Counted from the stretch's first letter, positions 1 through 7,596 are shown. The stretch: DNA of 12,597 nucleotides from Lachnospiraceae bacterium (GCA_017964745.1 JAGCRJ010000317.1:1-12597), one strand, 5' to 3'. The notes: generated by a model not told the origin, from the sequence alone. Numbers and translations are program-made.

Positions 1-4
1 AAGC

Positions 5-268
5 TTAAGCCATCTTGTTGACAGCCTTAGCCATCTTAGAAGTCTTGTTAGCTACGTTGTTCTTGTGATATACGCCCTTGGTAGCAGCCATCTCAAGAGT
101 CTTGGTAGCTTCCCTGAGCTCAGCTTCAGCTGCGCTCTTGTCTCCGCCTTCTACTGCAGAATAAACCTTCTTGATCGCGGTCTTTGCAGATGAACGGATA
201 GCCTTATTTCTCTCTTCGTTCCTGCGATCAACAAGTACTCTCTTCTTAGCAGATTTAATGTTAGCCAA
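5..268 (-). CDS. rpsT: 30S ribosomal protein S20
   Basis: S20 is a small basic protein of the 30S subunit that binds 16S rRNA during early assembly. The 87-aa product begins with the family signature LANIKSAKKR and is rich in Lys, Arg and Ala in helical stretches, as expected; S20 is normally 86-88 aa. I chose a TTG start at 268-266 over the in-frame ATG at 298. It aligns with the usual MANIKSAKKR N-terminus and has a strong GGAGGTG Shine-Dalgarno 5 nt upstream, which the ATG at 298 lacks. The stop is TAA at 7-5. The gene has its own promoter and a leader of about 115 nt, so it is probably a separate unit from the zinc-ribbon gene upstream. S20 is known to autoregulate its translation in E. 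coli, where its start codon is UUG; a weak start here may serve the same purpose (inference). Confidence 0.97.
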   Translation of the reverse strand: MANIKSAKKRVLVDRRNEERNKAIRSSAKTAIKKVYSAVEGGDKSAAEAELREATKTLEMAATKGVYHKNNVANKTSKMAKAVNKMA

Positions 269-319
269 AGTAACACCTCCAAAAAATTTACAATACAAGT
301 TATTACAAGTGCCGGTGAC

Positions 320-371
320 TTTAGCCTAATGCATTGACGGGATGCATTCAAAGCGAGACACGCACGCTAAA
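320..371 (-). promoter_or_regulatory. Structured 5' leader of rpsT
   Basis: The leader between the predicted start site near 382 and the TTG codon can form a nested hairpin. The outer arms are TTTAGC (371-366) and GCTAAA (325-320). The inner arms are AATGCAT (348-342) and ATGCATT (334-328) around a 7-nt loop. The loop side holds one copy of the CCCGTCAA motif that also lies in the promoter spacer. It could be a site for autoregulation by S20 or another control, but this is inference; it matches no leader family that I recognise. Confidence 0.4.
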
Positions 372-388
372 ACATCACACACTTTGCT

Positions 389-417
389 AATATACCCACT
401 TTGACGGGATTTGTCAA
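389..417 (-). promoter_or_regulatory. Sigma-A-type promoter of rpsT
   Basis: A perfect -35 TTGACA (417-412) is followed by a 17-nt spacer and the -10 TATATT (394-389). The predicted start site is near G382, giving a leader of about 115 nt. The -35 lies only 10 nt past the stop codon of the zinc-ribbon gene, with no terminator visible between them, so some read-through from the upstream operon into rpsT is possible. Confidence 0.85.
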
Positions 418-426
418 CGATTTTTA

Positions 427-1674
427 TCAATTATTGTTAAGTTGACGGGTTTTGGTCTCTCTTCCTCTGTAAACATCGGTTGAAACCTTGACTTTCTTAT
501 CACCCGGAGCCACATAGGTAGCGGAATTGACGGTAACCTTGCCTGCCGCGGGATGCATGTTTGTGAAGCCCACTATAAGTCCGATGATGAGGCCGACCAC
601 AACCGGAAGGAGGAAGTTGAAATCGAGCATAAAGGATAGACCTACACCGATGGCAATTGCAACGAGCGTAACGATCGCCGCAAATGTCCATACCCTCTTG
701 GGATCAACGGGAGCGGTTCCGACTATCTTTCCGGTCTGACCGTTAATATAGAAGGGATAAGGCTGATCCTTGTATGTATAATCATATTTCCATACAGGCA
801 TGAGGCCGTAATGTGCACTTACGTCATTGTACTGAACCTTGAGGTTCTCATTTTCGGTCCTGTTGTATCTGCCGTGAGAACCGCTCTGTGCTTCGTCGTG
901 GCACATGCTTCTGCCGAAGTTTTCAACCTGGCTCTCTGCCCTGGGACGGAGCTGATCGGCAGACTGATTATACTGCTCGGAATAGAATCCCGACATATAT
1001 CTTGAATCGTAAGGCATTGATTCCTTGGTATCGAAGGGAGCTAGCAGATCCATCATCTCGTCGGGAAGAGCATCCGCGGCATCGACGGGAAGTCTGTTAA
1101 ACTTCGCATCCATAACACGGTTTACGTCAAAGGAATCGATATAGGTATACTCGGTATTGCCCTTGGTCTCCTTCTTTTCCTGGATACCGGTTGCGTAGTA
1201 ATCGAGAGTAGTATCCATATCATAAAACCAGGTAGGCATATACCAGCCCTGGATCTTCTTAAGTCTTGCTTCGCTGACAAGATCCCTGGGAGCAAACCTT
1301 AATGAATCGAACTTCTTCTTTATCATCTCCTTGGCGCTCTTCTCGTTGATCTTAAAAGGAGTCATGAATTCGGGCTTGTACTCTCCCTTCATCCTGGAAT
1401 CAACGATGATATTGGAATCACAGGCAGGGCATCTGAGCGCCGATGTGAACTTTCCGAGTTCTATCTCGCATCCGCAATTGGGACAGAGCAGATTTCCCGC
1501 AGCGGAATATCCGAGTTCCTGAGCCGTCTCTTCGGTGGCAACGTCACCGTCCTTGATCTCCGATCCGGTGCTTACTTCTTCACACTCCGTTGAATCACAG
1601 AACGGGCACTTCATCTTGCCGATGGAAGGCTCAAATACCATATCACCGCCACAGTTTTTACATTTGTAAATCAT
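427..1674 (-). CDS. YdjG-like membrane protein with two zinc ribbons
   Basis: The product is a 415-aa protein of unproven function. Two TFIIB/rubredoxin-type zinc ribbons are intact at the N-terminus: C5, C8, C23, C26 and C64, C67, C82, C85. A soluble middle region carries the family motifs GWYMPTWFYD (143-152) and a segment around 291-323 containing LMPVW and NGQTGKIVG. Two transmembrane helices (about 328-348 and 352-371) form a hairpin, so both ends should be cytoplasmic, followed by a short basic tail. The layout resembles B. subtilis YdjG, which sits with PspA, TPM and SPFH proteins. Such genes are sometimes annotated as helicase/PriA-like because of the ribbons alone, but no helicase motifs are present. 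The ATG has an AAAGGAG site upstream. The gap to the transglutaminase gene is 48 nt without a terminator, so it is probably the last gene of that operon. Confidence 0.8.
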   Translation of the reverse strand: MIYKCKNCGGDMVFEPSIGKMKCPFCDSTECEEVSTGSEIKDGDVATEETAQELGYSAAGNLLCPNCGCEIELGKFTSALRCPACDSNIIVDSRMKGEYKPEFMTPFKINEKSAKEMIKKKFDSLRFAPRDLVSEARLKKIQGWYMPTWFYDMDTTLDYYATGIQEKKETKGNTEYTYIDSFDVNRVMDAKFNRLPVDAADALPDEMMDLLAPFDTKESMPYDSRYMSGFYSEQYNQSADQLRPRAESQVENFGRSMCHDEAQSGSHGRYNRTENENLKVQYNDVSAHYGLMPVWKYDYTYKDQPYPFYINGQTGKIVGTAPVDPKRVWTFAAIVTLVAIAIGVGLSFMLDFNFLLPVVVGLIIGLIVGFTNMHPAAGKVTVNSATYVAPGDKKVKVSTDVYRGRETKTRQLNNN

Positions 1675-1722
1675 ATTTTCAGGCTCCTTTAACTTATATA
1701 TTTTATGTGCAGAAATAACTGA

Positions 1723-2745
1723 TTAAAAAAGATCGTGGTAAGCCGCGGGATAATGATCGGAATTAATGCGCGCTTCGGGGATCAGGTAATAAGAATACGA
1801 CAGCTTATCCCTTCTTACCCCGTTAACGGTGTAAATGGGATCATCCCAGGTAGTATCGATATAGAGCCATACACCGTTTACAGCAACCCTGTTCCATGCA
1901 TGGTCTCCGCCGTCGGCATATCCTGTTATGGTCTCACAGGGAATTCCGAGAACTGTCATGAAATACTCAAATGTCTTGGCGTATCCCGAACATACCGCAG
2001 TCCTGTTATACATAAAGCCTTCGATAGTCTGCGATACATCGGCATATGTGGTGTCATAATTGGCATAATTGATCATCCAGTCATGTACGGCGCGTATCTT
2101 CTGCTCCGTTGTCATGCCGGGTGTGGTGATCGCCTGTGCAACCTGGATGATAAGAAGCTTTGCATTTGCATTAAGAGTGGTACCGGCCGCCTGTCTTCCC
2201 TGATATACGCCCTGGGTCTTGTACTGGTTCCAGAGTGCTGCCTTGTCGGTTCCGTATACGGCTGCGATATCGGGATTGAGCATTGCATAAGCATTTGCAT
2301 CAAAAAGAACTGATTCATCCTTCCAAACATTGATGCCGTTTCCGCTTATGGTGTAAACATACTCGGGAGTCTCTATCTGCATATAACCCGGTGACTGCGC
2401 AATGATATGTCCGTTCTCAAAAACTCTTCCGTGTCCCACAAGAGCGGAAAATACATCGAGCTGAAGCTGTGCCGGTCCCACGGGCGCTGCGGGTGCTGCG
2501 ACAGCACCTGAAGAAGCATAAGGAAGTCTTCCCTCAGCCTGTCCGCAGACGACATAGTGCAGATAAAGGTAATTGGGATCGGTTCCGAAGATGCTTACAA
2601 CATCGGGATATGATGCGGCATAGAATTCGGGATCAAAAAGATTACCGTCAGCCATCTGAACGGGGGCAGCGACGGCTGTATTTGAATATACAAATACAGC
2701 TGCGGCAAAGGCTGCCAATGATAATAAAAGTTTTCTGATCTTCAT
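1723..2745 (-). CDS. Secreted transglutaminase-like protein with two cell-surface-type repeats
   Basis: The product has 340 aa. A signal peptide (1-27) has a KIRK n-region, a hydrophobic core and a likely cut after AVAA. The C-terminal transglutaminase/protease fold keeps the Cys-His-Asp triad: C252 in AVCSGYA, H282 in DHAWN and D297 in YIDTTWDD. Family members act as cysteine peptidases or amide-bond transferases; the substrate here is unknown. Two degenerate 40-residue repeats precede it, at 37-76 and 148-186, each with a pattern like FDxxxYAxxxPDxxxxxGTD followed by a G-x-x-x-GR end. Similar repeats occur in secreted Clostridia proteins and probably bind surface material or other proteins (inference). 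The start is supported by AGGAGG about 10 nt upstream. It lies 31 nt downstream of the BMP gene without a terminator, so co-transcription is likely. Confidence 0.85.
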   Translation of the reverse strand: MKIRKLLLSLAAFAAAVFVYSNTAVAAPVQMADGNLFDPEFYAASYPDVVSIFGTDPNYLYLHYVVCGQAEGRLPYASSGAVAAPAAPVGPAQLQLDVFSALVGHGRVFENGHIIAQSPGYMQIETPEYVYTISGNGINVWKDESVLFDANAYAMLNPDIAAVYGTDKAALWNQYKTQGVYQGRQAAGTTLNANAKLLIIQVAQAITTPGMTTEQKIRAVHDWMINYANYDTTYADVSQTIEGFMYNRTAVCSGYAKTFEYFMTVLGIPCETITGYADGGDHAWNRVAVNGVWLYIDTTWDDPIYTVNGVRRDKLSYSYYLIPEARINSDHYPAAYHDLF

Positions 2746-2776
2746 ATAAATATATCCTCCTGTTTTTTGAAGCGGA

Positions 2777-3982
2777 TCATTCTACTATTATCACATCCTG
2801 AAGGATGTAGCGGAAAGAAGGAGCCGAACGTTCACTGTTTTCGTAATATTCGGTGTTGAGGTCCCATGAATCCGAAGGATCCGCAGGATTAAGTCCCAGA
2901 TAATCTCCCCTGAAAACATGGATGCGTCCGTTCTTCATATCCTCTATCGCTTTTTTGACAAGCTCGGAGCCTCCCTCCGGAGCGATGGCCGGATTGAGTT
3001 CAAGCATTTCAACCCATCCTTTTTCAAATCCGGCTCCGATGTCATTGCCGTGAACATGTCCGCGGATAACCTCTTCAATCTTGCGTCCGTTCATCGTGGC
3101 TATTATTGCATCACGTATATATGGAGTCCAGTTGATCCTCGTACTTATAAGTGATGTCGTGGGAGCTACATCTATCATATCCTGATTATAACCCACATGG
3201 AAAACCGGATGATCGGTCACCGCATTCTCACACATCACGGCAGGTCCTATGGTATCGGAATGCTGGGATATTATGATACAGCCTTCGTCTATGAGTTCAC
3301 CCGCGAGTTCTTTTTCAAGCATATAGCTTGTCCAGGTATTGGTATACCTTACTCTCATCCTGACACTAGGACAGGTCTGTCTGGCTCCGAGGAAGAATGC
3401 CGTGAATCCGGAAATGACCTCCGGATAAGGATACGCTCCGACATATCCGATCCATGCTTCTTCGGGTATTATGGTGCCGTTATCTATCAGCTCGGTCAGC
3501 TTAAGTCCGGCCACCATGCCTGCAATATACCTGCCCTCATATATCTCACCCATAAAGGTGTGATAGTTCTTCACAATATCCTTGCCCGCATTGTCACAGG
3601 TTGCCTGACAGAACTGGATATTCGGATACTCCTTCGCAATTTCCTTAACGGTCTCGCCGTATCCGTAGCTGTTGGTAAATATGATATCACAGCCTTTGCC
3701 GGCAAGCTCGCGGAGAACGGATTCAACATCATCATATGGAACATTGCACCTTATCAGGATATCGATGTCTTCACCGAATTCCGACTTCATCGTATTCATC
3801 GCACGTATGAAGTTTTCACTGTAGGGAGTGCTCTCGTCCCCGTCAACTATAAGGCCGACGGTTATCTCCTTGTGGCCGAAATCGAGCTTTTCTTCCAGAT
3901 GCCTGTACGCAAAGAATTCAAGGATGCATATGAAAGACGCGATCACTACCCATATGATCTTTTTCTTTTCAGCGTCCGGCAT
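2777..3982 (-). CDS. Membrane-anchored BMP/PnrA-like (nucleoside-binding type) protein
   Basis: The product is a 401-aa extracytoplasmic binding protein of the basic membrane protein (BMP/Med/PnrA) family, whose studied members bind purine or other nucleosides for ABC import. An uncleaved-looking helix at 8-25 replaces the usual lipoprotein signal; no lipobox followed by Cys fits. The periplasmic-binding fold starts at 40 (ITVGLIVDGD). Further family-like features are FTNSYGYGE (102-110), FMGEIYEGRYIAGMVAG (143-159), a hinge near IGYVGAYPYPEVISGF (178-193) and STRINWTPYIRDA (280-292). The ATG overlaps the end of the HD-GYP gene by 14 nt and uses a GGAGGA site inside it, so translation is probably coupled. 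No permease or ATPase gene is adjacent. I infer a sensory role with the HD-GYP protein rather than transport. Ligand identity cannot be read from the sequence. Confidence 0.85.
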   Translation of the reverse strand: MPDAEKKKIIWVVIASFICILEFFAYRHLEEKLDFGHKEITVGLIVDGDESTPYSENFIRAMNTMKSEFGEDIDILIRCNVPYDDVESVLRELAGKGCDIIFTNSYGYGETVKEIAKEYPNIQFCQATCDNAGKDIVKNYHTFMGEIYEGRYIAGMVAGLKLTELIDNGTIIPEEAWIGYVGAYPYPEVISGFTAFFLGARQTCPSVRMRVRYTNTWTSYMLEKELAGELIDEGCIIISQHSDTIGPAVMCENAVTDHPVFHVGYNQDMIDVAPTTSLISTRINWTPYIRDAIIATMNGRKIEEVIRGHVHGNDIGAGFEKGWVEMLELNPAIAPEGGSELVKKAIEDMKNGRIHVFRGDYLGLNPADPSDSWDLNTEYYENSERSAPSFRYILQDVIIVE

Positions 3983-6900
3983 TTACTTCCTCCGTATCGG
4001 CATAAAGGGTTTCAATATCTATGTCACCGTCATTCAGTAATCCGAGGAACAGATCGAGAAGTTCGGGATCAAACTGTGTTCCCCTGCCGTTTTCAAGTTC
4101 CTTCATGACCTGTTCAAAGGAAAGACGCTTCCTGTAAACACGGTTGGCCGTCATGGCATCGAATGCATCGGCTAATGCTATTATCCTTCCGTAAAGAGGA
4201 ATATCTTCTCCTTTAAGACCCTCGGGATAGCCGGTACCGTCATATCTTTCATGGTGATACCTTGCGCCTTCCGCAGCGTGCTCGACAAGTGTGAAGTCCT
4301 TCAGTATGTCGGCTCCGAGCGTGGCATGCATCTTCATTTTCTCATACTCTTCATCAGTCAGCTTGTCGGGCTTGTTGAGTATCGCATCGGGGATTCCGAT
4401 CTTTCCGATATCGTGCAGGAGAGCTGCGTTTCTGAGATTGTCTACTTCCTCTTCGCTGAATCCGTATTTCTTGGCGATAAGTACGGAATACTCCGAAACT
4501 CTCTGCGAGTGCTGGCTCGTCATGATATCCTTGGCATCAACCGTCCTTGCGATAGCCATGATCGTTTCATTGCCCATCTCGACCTGCTTGAGCGCAAGCG
4601 CAAGCCTCTGCTGCTGCATGCTCATCTTCTTCTGTGCCCAGTATCTGGTATAGAACCAGGTAGCCCAGCCAACGAACAGACCTCCGACAAACAGCATATA
4701 GAACATGAACCAGTTATTGTCATATATCGAGTTTTCTTTTACAAATCCGTATGAACTTTCCTCAAGTATCCTTCCGGTCTCTTCGTCCAATATCGCGATA
4801 TGGAATGTATATTCTCCGGAGGGAAGATTCGTATAGATGACACCGGTCAGTTCGCTCTGGGGAACGGTTTTGTATCCGAAGTCCACGCCCTCAAGATAAT
4901 ATGATATCTTCGGATCTTCGAGTGAGTAATTGACTATCTCGGGAATAAACTCGATGGTATTGACATCCTTGTCGACAGTAAGCCTGTTTCCTCTTTCTAT
5001 ATCCGCAGGCACGCCGTCGAGGATCACCTGCGATACCATGATCCTGTATGCCCTTCTTCCGGATCTGTAATTGTCGAGATTGACCTTTATTACACCGCGG
5101 TCCGTCGAAAGGTAAAGATCATCGATCTCGCTCACGACATTCCATGAGTTTGCGGTAAGCGCGCCCCTTAAGCCGAGTCTGGAATTGAGCAGCATGTATT
5201 CAACATCCCTGCTGTCCAAAAGTGCTGCCTTCCTGACAACGTATATTCCGGCACTTCCGAGAACAAAAGCCTCACCGTCCTTATCAAGGACAATGTCATA
5301 GTTATTGGAATACGGGAATCCCGGAATCTGTGAAATAACGGACTTCTTCATGTAACAGAGACTGTTACTCGTGACGATGAACATAACATCATATTCACTG
5401 TCGTAGACCATCTTGAGGATGACCTCGGAACCGAGTCCGTCCGCTTTTGTTATATGTCCGGTTATCTCACCGTTTTCATATACGACTATTCCGTTTCCGT
5501 CGGTACCGAGATAGAGCTTTCCGTCCGAATATTCACAAAGGGAAAGAATCTGCGAAGAACCGAGTTCGTCTCCGTAGGGAATGGTGGTCTCGACTTTGCC
5601 GTTCTTTATTACGGAAAGACCAGAATCTATGCTGGCGGCGATGCTTCCGTCGGAAAGTTCTATGCATCCCCTCGCCCTGTTTCCGAGTCCGTATTCTTCG
5701 GAATTATAAAATATCGTCTCGCCGTCTGGCTTTTCACAGATCAGTCCTTTACCGTATGTACAGTACCAGACATTACCGGAAGAATCGGGAAGTATGCATC
5801 TGATACGTACTCCCTTCAGGGTTTCAGACATCGCAGTACGGCGTACCGATCCGGAATTAAGATGAACTTCCGTAAGTCCGTTATCGGCTCCGATATAGAG
5901 GATACCGTCATGAATGGCGGTAGTGTTTACGACCGCGCTGCTTAGTCCGTACAGCGTATAAAGATCCGAGAAGCATGACTCGGAAAGCTGGAGCAGCCCG
6001 TGCCTTGTCGATGCGAACCAGAGATTACCCTGGTAATCGGAGCACATTCTTTCTATGGATGAATTGAAATCACCGGTAGGAACTTTGGTATAGGCATTAC
6101 CGTGAAGTCTTCCGATACCGTTATCGGCAAGCACCCAGATGGTGTCATCATTAAAATAGATCTCATTGATCTCCGTAACTCCGGAGCAATTCTGGGTATG
6201 CTGGATCATGACGGAGTTGACCATCACCTTAAAGACCATTACTCTTCCGTCGGTTGTTCCCGCATAGAGACGCCCATCCGGACTGAATCTGCAGCAAGAG
6301 TAAAGTACGCTGTCATCAAATCTCGGAACCGTACAGATTACCTTTCCTTCTTTTAACAGATAAAGACTGCCGTCCGCGGTTACAGCGGCAACGTTACCCT
6401 GTCTGTCTGCCGAAAGGCTCTGTGCATAATTTATCTCCGGAAGCTCGGCAGATATCGTGATGCCGTTCTTAAGGCGTACAACGACCATATGATCGGAGGT
6501 GCCGATATAATAGTCTCCGTCCGAGCTCTGGACTATACTTCTTACGGAATCGGAAGGAAGTCCCTTTGTGGTATTGAGCACATTGACCTGTTCATTGCCT
6601 ATCGCGATGACAAGACCGCTGTCGTTGGTTCCGATCCACAGTCTGCCTTCTTCGTCAACATACAGACAGTTGACGTTCTTAACATTGTCGAACTCTTCCA
6701 TAAAGCGGAAAGAGCTTCCGTTATACCTGTAGAGTCCCGAATAGCTTCCCACCCAGAGAATTCCGTCATTGGTCTGAACTATATCGTTGGCATGTCCGCA
6801 GGGAAGTCCGTTGTCCGCGCTATAGATCTGCTGAATATATGTGACATCGTTTCTGCCCGCGGCTCTGACAGGCATAGAGGGATACAGCGAACATGCAATA

Positions 6901-7514
6901 AGAGCAAAGACCAGCAGTCCGGTAATAAGAGGAGGTTTCTTCACTTCATTTTTTCTGAAGAACCTGACCGCCTTTATCAGATAAAACATGAAAAGAACCG
7001 TTATGATCTTGTCCAGAAAGTCCAGATACATTTCACCTATGGTCGATGCTATGATCTTGGGGATATTTCTGTCCATGAGGAAATTGACGACGCCGTCGCC
7101 CCAGATATTTCCCGTATAACCGCCATAGAATGAAAGATTGAGAATTGTCGAGATAAAAACGGAACCTATGGTAACTCCGCCGGCTACGGTCGTGGCGCCG
7201 AAGAAGCTTTCAAAATACTTCTTCCTTGCCGCGGTTCCCATGCTCGCACCTATGAAAATACTTGTAAGACTGTAAGCGAGTGAATTTGCATCCCAGAAGG
7301 AATAGATTATGTTTCCGGTGCAGCCGATGATGGCACCGCTGATGGGACCGAGGACGTAAGCCGCAAATACGGTTCCGATAGAATCGAGCCAGAGGGGCAA
7401 TTCGTATTTTACAGCAATGTGTTTGCCCGCAAAATTAACGACAATACAAAAGAAAACAATGAGTATTGTCCCAAGAGGAGAATTCTTGAATTTTCCACTC
7501 TCATTTTTCCCCAT
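3969..7514 (-). CDS. ECF-like membrane module, double beta-propeller, Y_Y_Y and HD-GYP sensor phosphodiesterase
   Basis: The product has 1181 aa. Residues 1-185 form about six membrane helices resembling an ECF-transporter S component (LPLWLDSIGTVFAAYVLGP at 39-57). A seventh hydrophobic stretch (195-213) ends in PVRAAG, like a signal peptide. Residues 225-815 hold about 14 Reg_prop blades with DxxGxLWxG cores, for example at 249-256, 287-295, 411-420, 493-500 and 663-671. A Y_Y_Y domain (about 850-925), a transmembrane helix (936-955) and a short coiled coil follow. The HD-GYP domain (about 985-1160) keeps H1002, H1034-D1035, H1063, H1087-H1088, D1116 and the GYP loop DGTGYP (1092-1097), so c-di-GMP hydrolysis is expected from the family. 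The middle resembles Bacteroides hybrid two-component sensors, with a phosphodiesterase in place of the kinase. The ATG at 7514 is the only usable in-frame start and has no Shine-Dalgarno. Confidence 0.9.
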   Translation of the reverse strand: MGKNESGKFKNSPLGTILIVFFCIVVNFAGKHIAVKYELPLWLDSIGTVFAAYVLGPISGAIIGCTGNIIYSFWDANSLAYSLTSIFIGASMGTAARKKYFESFFGATTVAGGVTIGSVFISTILNLSFYGGYTGNIWGDGVVNFLMDRNIPKIIASTIGEMYLDFLDKIITVLFMFYLIKAVRFFRKNEVKKPPLITGLLVFALIACSLYPSMPVRAAGRNDVTYIQQIYSADNGLPCGHANDIVQTNDGILWVGSYSGLYRYNGSSFRFMEEFDNVKNVNCLYVDEEGRLWIGTNDSGLVIAIGNEQVNVLNTTKGLPSDSVRSIVQSSDGDYYIGTSDHMVVVRLKNGITISAELPEINYAQSLSADRQGNVAAVTADGSLYLLKEGKVICTVPRFDDSVLYSCCRFSPDGRLYAGTTDGRVMVFKVMVNSVMIQHTQNCSGVTEINEIYFNDDTIWVLADNGIGRLHGNAYTKVPTGDFNSSIERMCSDYQGNLWFASTRHGLLQLSESCFSDLYTLYGLSSAVVNTTAIHDGILYIGADNGLTEVHLNSGSVRRTAMSETLKGVRIRCILPDSSGNVWYCTYGKGLICEKPDGETIFYNSEEYGLGNRARGCIELSDGSIAASIDSGLSVIKNGKVETTIPYGDELGSSQILSLCEYSDGKLYLGTDGNGIVVYENGEITGHITKADGLGSEVILKMVYDSEYDVMFIVTSNSLCYMKKSVISQIPGFPYSNNYDIVLDKDGEAFVLGSAGIYVVRKAALLDSRDVEYMLLNSRLGLRGALTANSWNVVSEIDDLYLSTDRGVIKVNLDNYRSGRRAYRIMVSQVILDGVPADIERGNRLTVDKDVNTIEFIPEIVNYSLEDPKISYYLEGVDFGYKTVPQSELTGVIYTNLPSGEYTFHIAILDEETGRILEESSYGFVKENSIYDNNWFMFYMLFVGGLFVGWATWFYTRYWAQKKMSMQQQRLALALKQVEMGNETIMAIARTVDAKDIMTSQHSQRVSEYSVLIAKKYGFSEEEVDNLRNAALLHDIGKIGIPDAILNKPDKLTDEEYEKMKMHATLGADILKDFTLVEHAAEGARYHHERYDGTGYPEGLKGEDIPLYGRIIALADAFDAMTANRVYRKRLSFEQVMKELENGRGTQFDPELLDLFLGLLNDGDIDIETLYADTEEVNAGR

Positions 7515-7523
7515 ACAAGCAAT

Positions 7524-7552
7524 ATTTTAGTCGAAAACCCTGTATTTTTCAA
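7524..7552 (-). promoter_or_regulatory. Sigma-A-type promoter of the HD-GYP sensor operon
   Basis: The -35 TTGAAA (7552-7547), a 17-nt spacer and the -10 TAAAAT (7529-7524) fit a vegetative promoter. The predicted start site is about 7517, only 2-3 nt before the ATG at 7514, so the transcript should be leaderless or nearly so. The -35 overlaps the downstream flank of the flotillin terminator. Confidence 0.7.
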
Positions 7553-7584
7553 TAAAAACGGCCCGGGCTTAAATGCCCGGGCCG
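7551..7584 (-). terminator. Intrinsic terminator of the flotillin gene
   Basis: The perfect 10-bp arms CGGCCCGGGC (7584-7575) and GCCCGGGCCG (7568-7559) enclose the 6-nt loop ATTTAA. They are followed on the minus strand by TTTTTATT. The hairpin starts 12 nt past the flotillin stop codon. Confidence 0.93.
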
Positions 7585-7596
7585 CCGTCATACAAG

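Noticed and set aside
427..1674. Primosomal helicase (PriA-like) label for the zinc-ribbon protein.
   Set aside because: There are no Walker or other helicase motifs; only the zinc ribbons resemble those proteins, and two membrane helices are present.
3197..4108. A 303-codon open frame on the plus strand opposite the BMP gene and the sensor end.
   Set aside because: It is antisense to two well-supported genes, has no recognisable domain and no ribosome-binding site; it is a codon-bias shadow.
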